Assembly: GCA_945828175.1 (NCBI GenBank)
Contig: CALZQD010000117.1
Span: 1-5,865, forward strand
Direction: 5' to 3'
Length of the DNA stretch: 5,865 nt
Source: an uncultured Bacteroidales bacterium
GTDB taxonomy: Bacteria > Bacteroidota > Bacteroidia > Bacteroidales > Muribaculaceae
Below, one piece after another: positions 1-5,823 of the stretch. The notes under the pieces were generated by a model. It had not been told where the DNA came from. It worked only from the letters and a program-made list of their open reading frames with translations, and did no database searches. Position 1 is the first letter of the stretch. Every line of letters starts with the position of its first letter. The position numbers were made by a program, and so were the translations under genes.

Positions 1-286
1 CGTAGAGGTGCCATGCGATATCCTCTCCCTCGCGTGACTCATCGGATGCGAGCCAGACGGTCTGGGCGTCGGCGGCGTTTTTCTTCAGTTCGGCGACGAG
101 CTGGGTCTTGTCTTCGGGGATTTCGTAGATTGGCTTGAAGCCGTTGTCGATGTCTATGCTGAACTTTTTCTTCTGTAAATCACGGATATGACCGTAGCTC
201 GACATGACTTTGTAGTCTTTGCCTAAGAATTTTTCTATTGTTTTTGCTTTTGCCGGAGATTCGACTATAACAAGATTTTTCAGCAT
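1..286 (-). CDS. topA: DNA topoisomerase I, N-terminal 95 residues (partial)
   Basis: Type IA DNA topoisomerase, which relaxes negative supercoils by cutting and rejoining one strand. Only the start of the N-terminal TOPRIM domain is in the window; the gene runs off the left edge, so the active-site tyrosine and zinc or C-terminal domains cannot be seen. The protein opens MLKNLVIVESPAKAKTIEKF, the hallmark TopA start, with the first TOPRIM glutamate at residue 9. SSYGHIRDL follows at 29-37 and the second TOPRIM block at about 80-94 (ASDESREGEDIAWHL). The usual form of that block is DxDxE; here it is D82, S84, E86, so the second aspartate is a serine. The reading frame is clean on both sides. 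The ATG at 284-286 is chosen because residue 1 lines up with the family N-terminus. The gene lies 126 bp downstream of the LRR gene on the same strand, with its own candidate -7 box between them. The identification is very secure; whether this TopA is fully active is open. Confidence 0.95.
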   Translation of the reverse strand, partial: MLKNLVIVESPAKAKTIEKFLGKDYKVMSSYGHIRDLQKKKFSIDIDNGFKPIYEIPEDKTQLVAELKKNAADAQTVWLASDESREGEDIAWHLY

Positions 287-314
287 AGTAGTAGAGTTTT
301 TTATTTACGAGCGA

Positions 315-322
315 CAAAAGTA
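315..322 (-). promoter_or_regulatory. Candidate -7 box of the topA promoter
   Basis: On the minus strand this reads TACTTTTG, a full match to the Bacteroidota -7 consensus TAnnTTTG, and it ends 28 nt before the topA ATG. The -33 region at the expected spacing (about 342-347) matches TTTG only poorly, so the call rests on the -7 box and the position. The implied 5' leader is short, about 20 nt. Confidence 0.45.
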
Positions 323-344
323 GAAAAAAAATTTCAATCGCCCG

Positions 345-373
345 ACACATTATAATATTTTTATATAATGTGT
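345..373. repeat. Perfect 10-bp AT-rich inverted repeat between the LRR gene and topA
   Basis: ACACATTATA at 345-354 is the exact reverse complement of TATAATGTGT at 364-373, with a 9-nt A/T-only centre. It lies 39 bp past the LRR stop codon and about 22 bp upstream of the topA -7 box. Read on the minus strand it could fold at the 3' end of the LRR transcript. The nearest T-run (rc of 325-332) is more than 10 nt past the stem and the stem is mostly A-U, so it is a poor intrinsic terminator. An operator or a supercoiling-sensitive site for topA is equally possible. Confidence 0.6.
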
Positions 374-412
374 TCTACATGCCAAAAGTTTTACGTTATG
401 GTCAGACGGTTC

Positions 413-2791
413 TTATAAGGCGACTTTTTTTGCTCTGCCGCCACGCACTTCGATGTAAAGGCCTGGTGATGCGGGCTTGTCGACAGGAAGACCTCTGAGG
501 TCGTAATATCTGACTGACTCTTCGGGCGCAATCACAGGCTCGACGCCGAGGGTGCCGTCTTCGACGATGTTGGCGAACTCGCGCCAGTACTGATGCGCGC
601 GGTAGTCATCGGCGCAGCCGAGGGGGACATGGAGTGTCACCGACGATTTGTCGATGTTGTCGAAACTTGCTTTGTCGAGCACCGGAGGCACGTCGGCGTT
701 AGAGTATATGTCGCGCAGGGCTGTGCACCAGGCGAAGGTGTCTGGCGCTATCGGTGTCTCGTCGGCATTGCGGTAACCGCTGCTGTAGGCGGGAGCGAAG
801 GTGTAGGGGAGGGTGACTTCGGCGAGTTGTCGGCAGGCTGCAAATGCCTTTGACTCGATTTTTTCGACTGCGGGCGGGATGTTGATGCTCTCGAGTCCTG
901 AGTATGAGAAACATTCGCTCCAAAGGACGCGGATGCTTGCGGGTATTGTAAATTCGCGAAGTGACGCGCAGTCGTAGAAGCCTGAGGAAGATATTTCGAC
1001 GGGTGCGGCTCCGTCGGCAAATTCAACAGTCTCGATGCCAGACGACACGAAGCCGCCGATGGTTGACAATGATTTGCCGATGACGGCTTTTTTCAGGCTT
1101 TGGCATCCTTTAAAAGCTTTGAAGATATAGTTTACCGCGTCGGGAATTACAATTTCGGTGATAGGTGTCCCCGAGAAGCAGCTGAGGTCGAGGACTCTGA
1201 CTTTTTCTGGTAGCCTGACTTCTTCAAGACCTGTGGATGCGAAGGCGTAGGGACCTATATAAAGCAGTGACTCGGGGAAGTCGATATGTGTCAGATTCTC
1301 GCAAGCGCTGAATGACCTGCCGTCGACAATGATTTCGCCGGGCAGTCTTGTGTATCCGATCTCAATGACAGATTCGGGCAGCACCACGTTTTCGAGAGAG
1401 CGGCAGCCATGGCATATATACTTGGGTATGACTTTCAATTCCTTCGGGAACCGGATGGATTTCAATTCCTCGCAGCCTTCGAAGGCCCGTATTCCTATGA
1501 TTTTTACGGTCTCGGGGATAACGACGTCGGTCAGTGCGGTATTCTTGAAGACACTGGCTTCCATAGACTCGAGGTTGTTGCTGAATTTCACCTCCTGGAG
1601 CGGTGTGTTGATGAAGGCGGCGTAGCCAATTGAGGTGGCTGCGGAGATGTCGGCATATTTCAGATTGCTGCATCCTTCGAAAGCCGCTCTGCCGACTTCA
1701 GTCAGCCGGGGCATGACGGCTTTTTCCAGAGATGTGCCCGAAAATGCGGCTTCTCCGAGTTTTTCGAGTGTTGAAAAATCGAAGTCGCTCAGGTGCGGGC
1801 ATGAAGAGAAGGCATGGTCGCCGATTTCGTTACCTTTGAAACCGCTGCAAAGTTCGAGGTAGGAGCAGATATGGAATGCGTTGGCGCCGATGCGTCTTAC
1901 TGTCGGCGGCAGCAATATCTCGGTTGTGTAATGGGTGAAGTCATTGTCTCCCCAAAACCATCCGTCGGGAATTTCGGTCATGTCGGTGCCTGATAGGTCG
2001 AGCTTGCGCAGCTGACGGTTGTTTTTGATAAAAGAGATATCGGCGTCGGTCATGTGGCCTTTTATCTTCAGGTTGTAGATTTCCTTCCAGCCGTTAGTGT
2101 TGCAATGTTGCTCGATGGAGCCGTTGGCGAGGTCGATTTCAAGAACGGGGAAGTCCCAGCCGAAAGGAATCGCCCGGCATCGGTGCACGTCTAAAGCGGC
2201 ATAGCGTTTGAACTCCTCGTAAGCCGATTTGCGGGCCACATATATTTCGGGGAGATAGGAGTTGGGAAAGGTCTCCTGAAGGCAAAAATGGTCGTCGCCA
2301 TATTCATGGTGTATAAAGGGGAAATCTCCTAAAAAGTACATGGGCAGTCCTCTGAATACATAGTCCGGGCCATACCATACGTCATCGACAGTTTCGGGTA
2401 TCGTTTGGCTCAGTGCTAAATAGAAATGTTCCGCCCCGTCTGCGTCACTGACGTAGTTGGCCGGTTCGACAATCTGTATCTGCTTTACTCTCAGTTTTGT
2501 CGAGCCGTGAAGGATGTAGTCGGGAAAAACGAGGTTGTCGTTGCTCTTCATCAGATCGAGCCGGCATTTCACCCAGTCGGCGGTGCCGGTTCTGTAAAAC
2601 AGCAGGTCGTAGCCGCTGCCGGTGTATTTATATTCCCATGTTTCGGGGAATTGGCCGAATGGGTCGACAGAATGGTCGATGCAGGTGACTTCGACAGTGC
2701 CGATTGATTTGCCGGCTTCGATGGCGCGGGCGAAGATTGTCGGCGCGCAAAGGAGAATAATGACAGCCAGTGTTCGGAAAATATTCTTCAT
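413..2791 (-). CDS. Secreted BspA-like leucine-rich-repeat (LRR_5) protein, 792 aa
   Basis: A large exported protein of the BspA/LRR_5 type, a family linked to adhesion and surface binding in Bacteroidales and trichomonads; its ligand cannot be read from the sequence. Residues 1-22 form a signal peptide (MKNIFRTLAVIILLCAPTIF then ARA). The one Cys there follows Leu-Leu, so there is no proper lipobox. Residues 23-240 form a region I do not recognise. LRR-type sequence starts with NLKIKGHMTDADISFI (about 240-255) and a LRKLDLSGTDM strand. About 18 units of the pattern IGxxAFxxCxxLxxVxxPxxV fill residues 300-715. A block resembling the usual BspA end (VTLHVPLGCADDYRAHQYWREF, about 718-739) follows. 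The C-terminus (YYDLRGLPV at 762-770, GLYIEVRGGRAKKVAL at 777-792) fits the short tail common on exported Bacteroidales proteins. The frame stays open to an ATG at 2861-2863, but that codon lies inside the likely -7 box and would place 24 extra residues before the signal peptide, so the 2791 start is preferred. It is transcribed alone and divergently from the nitroreductase. Confidence 0.9.
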   Translation of the reverse strand: MKNIFRTLAVIILLCAPTIFARAIEAGKSIGTVEVTCIDHSVDPFGQFPETWEYKYTGSGYDLLFYRTGTADWVKCRLDLMKSNDNLVFPDYILHGSTKLRVKQIQIVEPANYVSDADGAEHFYLALSQTIPETVDDVWYGPDYVFRGLPMYFLGDFPFIHHEYGDDHFCLQETFPNSYLPEIYVARKSAYEEFKRYAALDVHRCRAIPFGWDFPVLEIDLANGSIEQHCNTNGWKEIYNLKIKGHMTDADISFIKNNRQLRKLDLSGTDMTEIPDGWFWGDNDFTHYTTEILLPPTVRRIGANAFHICSYLELCSGFKGNEIGDHAFSSCPHLSDFDFSTLEKLGEAAFSGTSLEKAVMPRLTEVGRAAFEGCSNLKYADISAATSIGYAAFINTPLQEVKFSNNLESMEASVFKNTALTDVVIPETVKIIGIRAFEGCEELKSIRFPKELKVIPKYICHGCRSLENVVLPESVIEIGYTRLPGEIIVDGRSFSACENLTHIDFPESLLYIGPYAFASTGLEEVRLPEKVRVLDLSCFSGTPITEIVIPDAVNYIFKAFKGCQSLKKAVIGKSLSTIGGFVSSGIETVEFADGAAPVEISSSGFYDCASLREFTIPASIRVLWSECFSYSGLESINIPPAVEKIESKAFAACRQLAEVTLPYTFAPAYSSGYRNADETPIAPDTFAWCTALRDIYSNADVPPVLDKASFDNIDKSSVTLHVPLGCADDYRAHQYWREFANIVEDGTLGVEPVIAPEESVRYYDLRGLPVDKPASPGLYIEVRGGRAKKVAL

Positions 2792-2860
2792 GATTAAAAT
2801 TAAAAATGATTGGTCAACCTTTATCTGTATCATACAAGGCCATACGGCAATGTACGTTTG

Positions 2861-2892
2861 CAAATTTAAAACGTAAAATATTTAAATGCAAG
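2861..2892 (-). promoter_or_regulatory. Promoter of the LRR gene (Bacteroidota -33/-7 type)
   Basis: On the minus strand CTTG (2892-2889), a 20-nt spacer and TAAATTTG (2868-2861) match the TTTG-N19-21-TAnnTTTG consensus with one mismatch in the -33 element. Transcription should start near 2854, giving a leader of about 60 nt before the ATG at 2791. The box covers the in-frame ATG at 2863, so that upstream codon cannot be the start if this promoter is used. Confidence 0.6.
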
Positions 2893-3018
2893 TGTTTTGA
2901 CGAAAATATTAATTTTATCCAAAATTCACAATCGAGAACAAAAGGCAGAAGGACAGAAGATTTTAATTATGTTCTTGTGTTCTTAAATACGCCGTAGCTC
3001 CATGTCGTCCTGAGAGGG

Positions 3019-3050
3019 GTTGTGAATGCGGGGATTTGTGTGTATTTTTA
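3019..3050 (+). promoter_or_regulatory. Possible promoter of the nitroreductase gene
   Basis: GTTG (3019-3022), a 20-nt spacer and TATTTTTA (3043-3050) resemble the Bacteroidota consensus with one mismatch in each element, including loss of the final G of the -7 box. The leader would be only about 10 nt. This is the best candidate I see in the 276-bp divergent region, but it is weak. The stretch between the two divergent promoters (2893-3018) shows nothing else I can name. Confidence 0.3.
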
Positions 3051-3067
3051 CGGCGGATTAATAATAG

Positions 3068-3757
3068 ATGATTTCTATGGCTATTAATTTTGATGTTATT
3101 GCGGCGAGGAGGTCGGTAAGACGCTATGTGCCGCGGACGATTGATGCTGAGGCTGTTGCACGTCTGCGCGCGCTAACGGCGGAGGCTAATGCCGGGGCGG
3201 GCCTCGCTCTGCAGCTCGTCACCGACGAGCCTGACGCTTTCGGCAAGTCGTTTTTAGCGCACTACGGCCACTTTAAAAATGTGCGCAATTATATCGCGGT
3301 CGTGGCGCCCGACACCGACGAAGGCGGCATCGCCGCGGGCTATCAAGGCGAGAGAATCGTCCTCGAGGCCAAGGTATTGGGTCTCGACAGCTGCTGGGTA
3401 GGCCTGACGTTCAAGCGCGGTAAGGTGCCGGTCGACATCGCGCCGGGCATGAAGCTCTATGCCCTCATTGCCGTGGGCTATGGCGCTGAGTCGCCCAAGC
3501 CGCATAAAAGTAAGCGTCCGGCTGATGTCAGCGAGGGTTATGGCGAGGGAAACGAGGCGTTTGACCGCGGCGTCGATTGTGCGTTGATGGCTCCGACGGC
3601 CCTGAATCGACAGAACTTCAGATTTGTTCTCTGCCGCGACGGCGCGGTCACGGCGACGGCGAAACGGCGCGCTTATGCTGCGCTCGACCTCGGCATCGCC
3701 GTCTTTCATTATGAGTTTGCTTCCGGGCTGAAAGTCAGTCGACTGTCTATTTCATAA
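3068..3757 (+). CDS. Nitroreductase-family flavoprotein (TM1586-type), 229 aa
   Basis: Predicted FMN-dependent oxidoreductase of the nitroreductase superfamily, closest by motif pattern to the 'putative TM nitroreductase' (TM1586) branch. The natural substrate is unknown; it is a soluble cytoplasmic protein with no signal peptide or membrane segment. Diagnostic parts are the N-terminal IAARRSVRRY (11-20), whose arginines usually bind the FMN phosphate; GYQGERIVLEAKVLGLDSCWVG (91-112), the central helix and Cys-Trp turn; the PHKSKRP linker (145-151); and the second-half APTALNRQNFRF block (175-186) followed by LDLGIAVFHYEFASG (206-220). Two in-frame starts are possible: ATG 3068 (MISMAINF) and ATG 3077 (MAINF). 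Nothing in the sequence separates them clearly; the longer one is given. It is divergent from the LRR gene, and its last 11 bp overlap the 3' end of the convergent DUF486 gene with no terminator between. The 3' half is GC-rich. Superfamily assignment is secure, the branch likely. Confidence 0.85.
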   Translation: MISMAINFDVIAARRSVRRYVPRTIDAEAVARLRALTAEANAGAGLALQLVTDEPDAFGKSFLAHYGHFKNVRNYIAVVAPDTDEGGIAAGYQGERIVLEAKVLGLDSCWVGLTFKRGKVPVDIAPGMKLYALIAVGYGAESPKPHKSKRPADVSEGYGEGNEAFDRGVDCALMAPTALNRQNFRFVLCRDGAVTATAKRRAYAALDLGIAVFHYEFASGLKVSRLSIS

Positions 3758-4118
3758 AGACGAAGTAGACGGCGAGTATCAGGCAGGCGAAGGCGGCGAA
3801 ATGGTTCCACTGCAGCGATTCGCCTTTGAAGAAGACGACGGTGAAGAGGGTGAAGATGACGAGGGTTATAACTTCCTGGATGACTTTGAGCTGCATCAGC
3901 GAGAATGTGCCGCCGTTGCCGGTGAAGCCTATGCGGTTGGCGGGTACCTGGAAGCAGTATTCGGCCAGGGCTATTCCCCACGACAGCAGGATGATGGCAT
4001 AGAGCGGTGTGTTGTCGCCAATGACTTTGAGCTGCTGGAGCTTGAGATGGCCATACCAGGCGAAAGTCATGAATACGTTGGCAATGATGAGTAGTAGTAT
4101 CGTGAGGAATGCGTTCAT
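3747..4118 (-). CDS. Small four-helix membrane protein, DUF486 / DMT_6 family, 123 aa
   Basis: Integral membrane protein of the DUF486 family, grouped by sequence with the drug/metabolite transporter superfamily; no substrate is established and none is claimed here. Four hydrophobic segments are seen at about 3-20, 38-56, 80-98 and 104-121. The family signatures are MTFAWYGHLK (17-26), SWGIALAEYCFQVPANRIG (46-64), FSLMQLKVIQEVITL (72-86) and the final NHFAAFACLILAVYFVFMK (105-123). The length is normal for a complete member. The frame stays open upstream to 4298, but that extension translates the heptamer repeats and lies upstream of the promoter, so the ATG at 4116-4118 is the start. The start is also supported by a good promoter whose -7 box lies 27 nt upstream. 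The gene is monocistronic as far as visible and converges on the nitroreductase gene, overlapping it by 11 bp, so each mRNA end is antisense to the other. Confidence 0.9.
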   Translation of the reverse strand: MNAFLTILLLIIANVFMTFAWYGHLKLQQLKVIGDNTPLYAIILLSWGIALAEYCFQVPANRIGFTGNGGTFSLMQLKVIQEVITLVIFTLFTVVFFKGESLQWNHFAAFACLILAVYFVFMK

Positions 4119-4145
4119 TTTCGTGGGGGACTTAAAATTTCGTGG

Positions 4146-4177
4146 CAAAGTTACTAAAACCCCGCGAAACAGGCAAA
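4146..4177 (-). promoter_or_regulatory. Promoter of the DUF486 gene (full -33/-7 match)
   Basis: On the minus strand TTTG (4177-4174), a 20-nt spacer and TAACTTTG (4153-4146) match the Bacteroidota promoter consensus at every fixed position. Transcription should begin near 4139, leaving a leader of about 20 nt. The upstream edge of the -33 element is 13 bp from the heptamer repeat array. Confidence 0.75.
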
Positions 4178-4190
4178 AGATAGCAAGAAT

Positions 4191-4301
4191 GCACAATGCA
4201 TAATGCACAATGCACAATGCACAATCTTTGGCAATGCTCAATGCACAATGCACAATGCATAATGCACAATTTTTGGCAATGCTCAATGCATAATGCACAA
4301 T
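4191..4301. repeat. Heptanucleotide repeat array (13 units of GCWYAAT type) with two decamer spacers
   Basis: The 111 bp divide exactly into 7-bp units and two 10-bp spacers. Writing GCACAAT as A, GCATAAT as B and GCTCAAT as C, the order on the plus strand is A B A A A, spacer CTTTGGCAAT (4226-4235), C A A B A, spacer TTTTGGCAAT (4271-4280), C B A. Both spacers are followed by the C unit, so a 19-nt block TTTGGCAATGCTCAATGCA recurs 45 bp apart (4227-4245 and 4272-4290). This suggests duplication of a 45-bp block plus loss or gain of two A units. Each B unit makes a small palindrome, TGCAT-A-ATGCA. The array resembles the short tandem heptamers scattered in intergenic DNA of some cyanobacteria and Bacteroidota. 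It is open in more than one frame, which explains spurious Cys/His-rich ORFs; I see no sign that it is translated. Confidence 0.95.
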
Positions 4302-4636
4302 CGGGGTCCGACAGTGATGAATATGAAGAACAAAAGATTTCAGGCCTCCGTGCTGATTGATAGGGGATTATATCCGCATGGAAGTTAACGCATGTTGAAG
4401 TTGGGGAGTATCTCGAAATATTTCGGGCGATATGCTTGCAATCGGGACGGTTTTGACTTAAATTTGCGGAAGTACGATACGAGAAAACATTCAATTTCGT
4501 GATAAACCATGAAGACCATTTTGCTTATAATTAGGCCTATGGGTCAAATATGATTAGTGTGTAGAAATATTTTCTCATCTTATAACCGTTGAAATGAAAA
4601 CCGACGGCTCCGCAAAGCGAACCCGACAAAAAATAA
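4302..4636. other. Gene-free interval between the heptamer array and the asnA terminator
   Basis: No credible protein-coding gene was found on either strand. The longest open frames here are low-complexity continuations of the repeat array or lack any recognisable family pattern. No tRNA-like cloverleaf or known riboswitch signature was recognised by eye. The only element with support is the plus-strand promoter-like sequence at 4435-4466. A 14-codon ORF (4509-4553, MKTILLIIRPMGQI) follows that promoter, but its length alone cannot support a call. Confidence 0.5.
4435..4466 (+). promoter_or_regulatory. Orphan promoter-like sequence pointing towards asnA
   Basis: CTTG (4435-4438), a 20-nt spacer and TAAATTTG (4459-4466) show the same two boxes and spacing as the LRR-gene promoter, including the C after the -7 box. 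No plus-strand gene lies downstream. A transcript starting near 4473 would cross the hairpin at 4637-4666 and then run antisense to asnA unless it stops. It could make a small RNA, or be a chance match in AT-rich DNA. Confidence 0.4.
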
Positions 4637-4666
4637 CCCCTCAAAACCGATTTTGGTTTTAAGGGG
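4626..4666 (-). terminator. Intrinsic terminator downstream of asnA
   Basis: CCCCTcAAAACC (4637-4648) pairs with GGTTTTaAGGGG (4655-4666) over 11 of 12 positions around a 6-nt loop. Read on the minus strand, the stem is followed by TTATTTTTTGT (rc of 4626-4636), the expected U-rich tail, so it works in the asnA direction. The plus-strand side ends in CTGAGAAAAAA and has no T-run. It lies 122 bp past the asnA stop; the trailer between them (4667-4788) has no gene, only a small TTTGG-CCG-CCAAA inverted repeat at 4775-4787 beside the stop codon. Confidence 0.75.
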
Positions 4667-4788
4667 CTGAGAAAAAATACCTATAAATATTGAAAAAATA
4701 CGAAGTTTTTGCGAGAGGTTAAATCATCCGGTAATCAGCTTAATCACTGTGCAAATTTGGCAATTAGGCGCGGATTTGGCCGCCAAAG

Positions 4789-5823
4789 TCAGAGCAGTTC
4801 GATGCCGGCGCGGCGACATTCTTCGATTTGTTCGGGGGGCCAGAGCGAGGTCTGGACTTCTCCGATGTGGGCTTTCTGCAGCAGGTACATACAGAGGCGG
4901 CTCTGGCCTATGCCTCCGCCGATTGACAGCGGCAACCGGCCGGCGAGGAGGTCGCGGTGGAAGGGAAGCCATTTGCGGTCGGGGCAGCCGGCAATGTCGA
5001 GCTGGCGCGAGAGCGAGTCGGGGCTGACGCGTATGCCCATCGACGAGAGTTCGAACGAGGTGTCGAGGATGTTGTCGTAGAAGAGCATGTCGCCGTTGAG
5101 TCCGCGGTAGCCGTCGGCATTTTCGGTGACCCAGTCGTCGTAGTCGGGTGCGCGTCCGTCGTGGGGCTCGCCGTTGGAGAGGGCGGCGCCGATGCCGATG
5201 ACAAAGACGGCTCCGTAGCGGCGGACGGCCTCGAGTTCGCGCTCTTTCGGCGACAGCGAGGGGTAGGCGTCGAGCAGCTCCTGGGCGTGGACGAAGGTGA
5301 TGTCTTCAGGCAGGCGCGGCGTGATGTGCGGGAAATATTTATAGACCATCAGCTCGGTGGCTTTGACGGCCTGGTAAATTTTTCTGACGATGTCTTTGAG
5401 GAAGCCGAGGTTGCGGTCGGCGTCGGTGATGGTGCGCTCCCAGTCCCACTGGTCGACGTAGAGCGAGTGGAGGTTGTCGAGGTCTTCGTCGGTGCGGATG
5501 GCGTTCATGTCGGTGTAGAGCCCGAAGCCGGGGGCGATGTCGTAGAGGCCGAGCTTCATGCGCTTCCATTTGGCGAGCGAGTGGACGACCTCGGCGCGTT
5601 GGCCGTCGAGGGCGCGGATATTGAACGAAACGGGTTTCTCGACGCCGTTGAGGTCGTCGTTGATGCCTGTGCCCGAGAGGACAAAGAGCGGGGCTGTGAC
5701 GCGACGGAGGCAGAGCGCGTCGGAGAGGCGTTTCTGAAAATCTTCCTTGATGAGCTTGATGGCGACTTCGGTTGTTTCGGGAAGAAGCTTGCGTTTATAG
5801 CGTTTTGGTATGATAAGCGACAT
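4789..5823 (-). CDS. asnA: Aspartate--ammonia ligase (asparagine synthetase A), 344 aa
   Basis: Makes L-asparagine from L-aspartate, ammonia and ATP through an aspartyl-AMP intermediate; cytosolic. It has the class II aminoacyl-tRNA-synthetase-like fold and does not use glutamine as nitrogen donor. The family is recognised along its whole length: SGTGINDDLNG (50-60), EVVHSLAKWKRMKL (78-91), NAIRTDEDLDNLHSLYVDQWDWE (107-129), HDGRAPDYDDW (221-231), LNGDMLFYD (242-250) and the Gly-rich SIGGGIGQSR (300-309) corresponding to the ATP-binding motif 3 arginine. By position, D56 or D57, R110 and Q125 correspond to the aspartate-binding residues known from the E. coli enzyme. The length is usual for Bacteroidales AsnA. 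The ATG at 5821-5823 gives MSLIIPKRYKRKLLPE, the normal N-terminus, and a -7 box sits 31 nt upstream. The gene appears monocistronic, with its own promoter and terminator. The high GC at third positions produces a 291-codon antisense open frame that is an artefact. Confidence 0.97.
   Translation of the reverse strand: MSLIIPKRYKRKLLPETTEVAIKLIKEDFQKRLSDALCLRRVTAPLFVLSGTGINDDLNGVEKPVSFNIRALDGQRAEVVHSLAKWKRMKLGLYDIAPGFGLYTDMNAIRTDEDLDNLHSLYVDQWDWERTITDADRNLGFLKDIVRKIYQAVKATELMVYKYFPHITPRLPEDITFVHAQELLDAYPSLSPKERELEAVRRYGAVFVIGIGAALSNGEPHDGRAPDYDDWVTENADGYRGLNGDMLFYDNILDTSFELSSMGIRVSPDSLSRQLDIAGCPDRKWLPFHRDLLAGRLPLSIGGGIGQSRLCMYLLQKAHIGEVQTSLWPPEQIEECRRAGIELL

Noticed and set aside
33..39. Sequencing frameshift as the cause of the odd TopA DESRE block
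   Set aside because: The frame is correct on both sides (ASDE before, REGE and IAWHLY after), so only substitutions, not an indel, explain it.
593..853. Plus-strand 86-codon frame inside the LRR gene, and other short frames across 699-2707
   Set aside because: All are antisense or frame-shifted shadows of the LRR coding sequence, with no conserved motif.
3254..3709. 151-codon minus-strand frame opposite the nitroreductase
   Set aside because: Shadow of the conserved nitroreductase frame in GC-rich sequence; no recognisable motifs and no promoter on that strand.
4119..4298. N-terminal extension of the DUF486 protein by 60 residues
   Set aside because: It translates the heptamer repeats (ALCIVHCALSIAK-like) and lies upstream of a full-consensus promoter; family members start at the MNAFLTI-type N-terminus.
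4191..4301. The repeat array as a CRISPR
   Set aside because: Units are 7 bp with only two 10-bp spacers; there are no 24-37-bp repeats, no unique 30-40-bp spacers and no cas genes.
4414..4425. Perfect 12-bp palindrome CGAAATATTTCG
   Set aside because: Symmetry does not extend further and it is not placed at a gene or a clear promoter; in an AT-rich gap this can occur by chance. It lies 10 bp upstream of the orphan promoter, so an operator cannot be excluded, but nothing supports one.
4132..4494. 120-codon minus-strand frame over the repeat array and the gap
   Set aside because: It mixes unconserved sequence with repeat-derived Cys/His-rich residues, overlaps the DUF486 promoter and has no family pattern.
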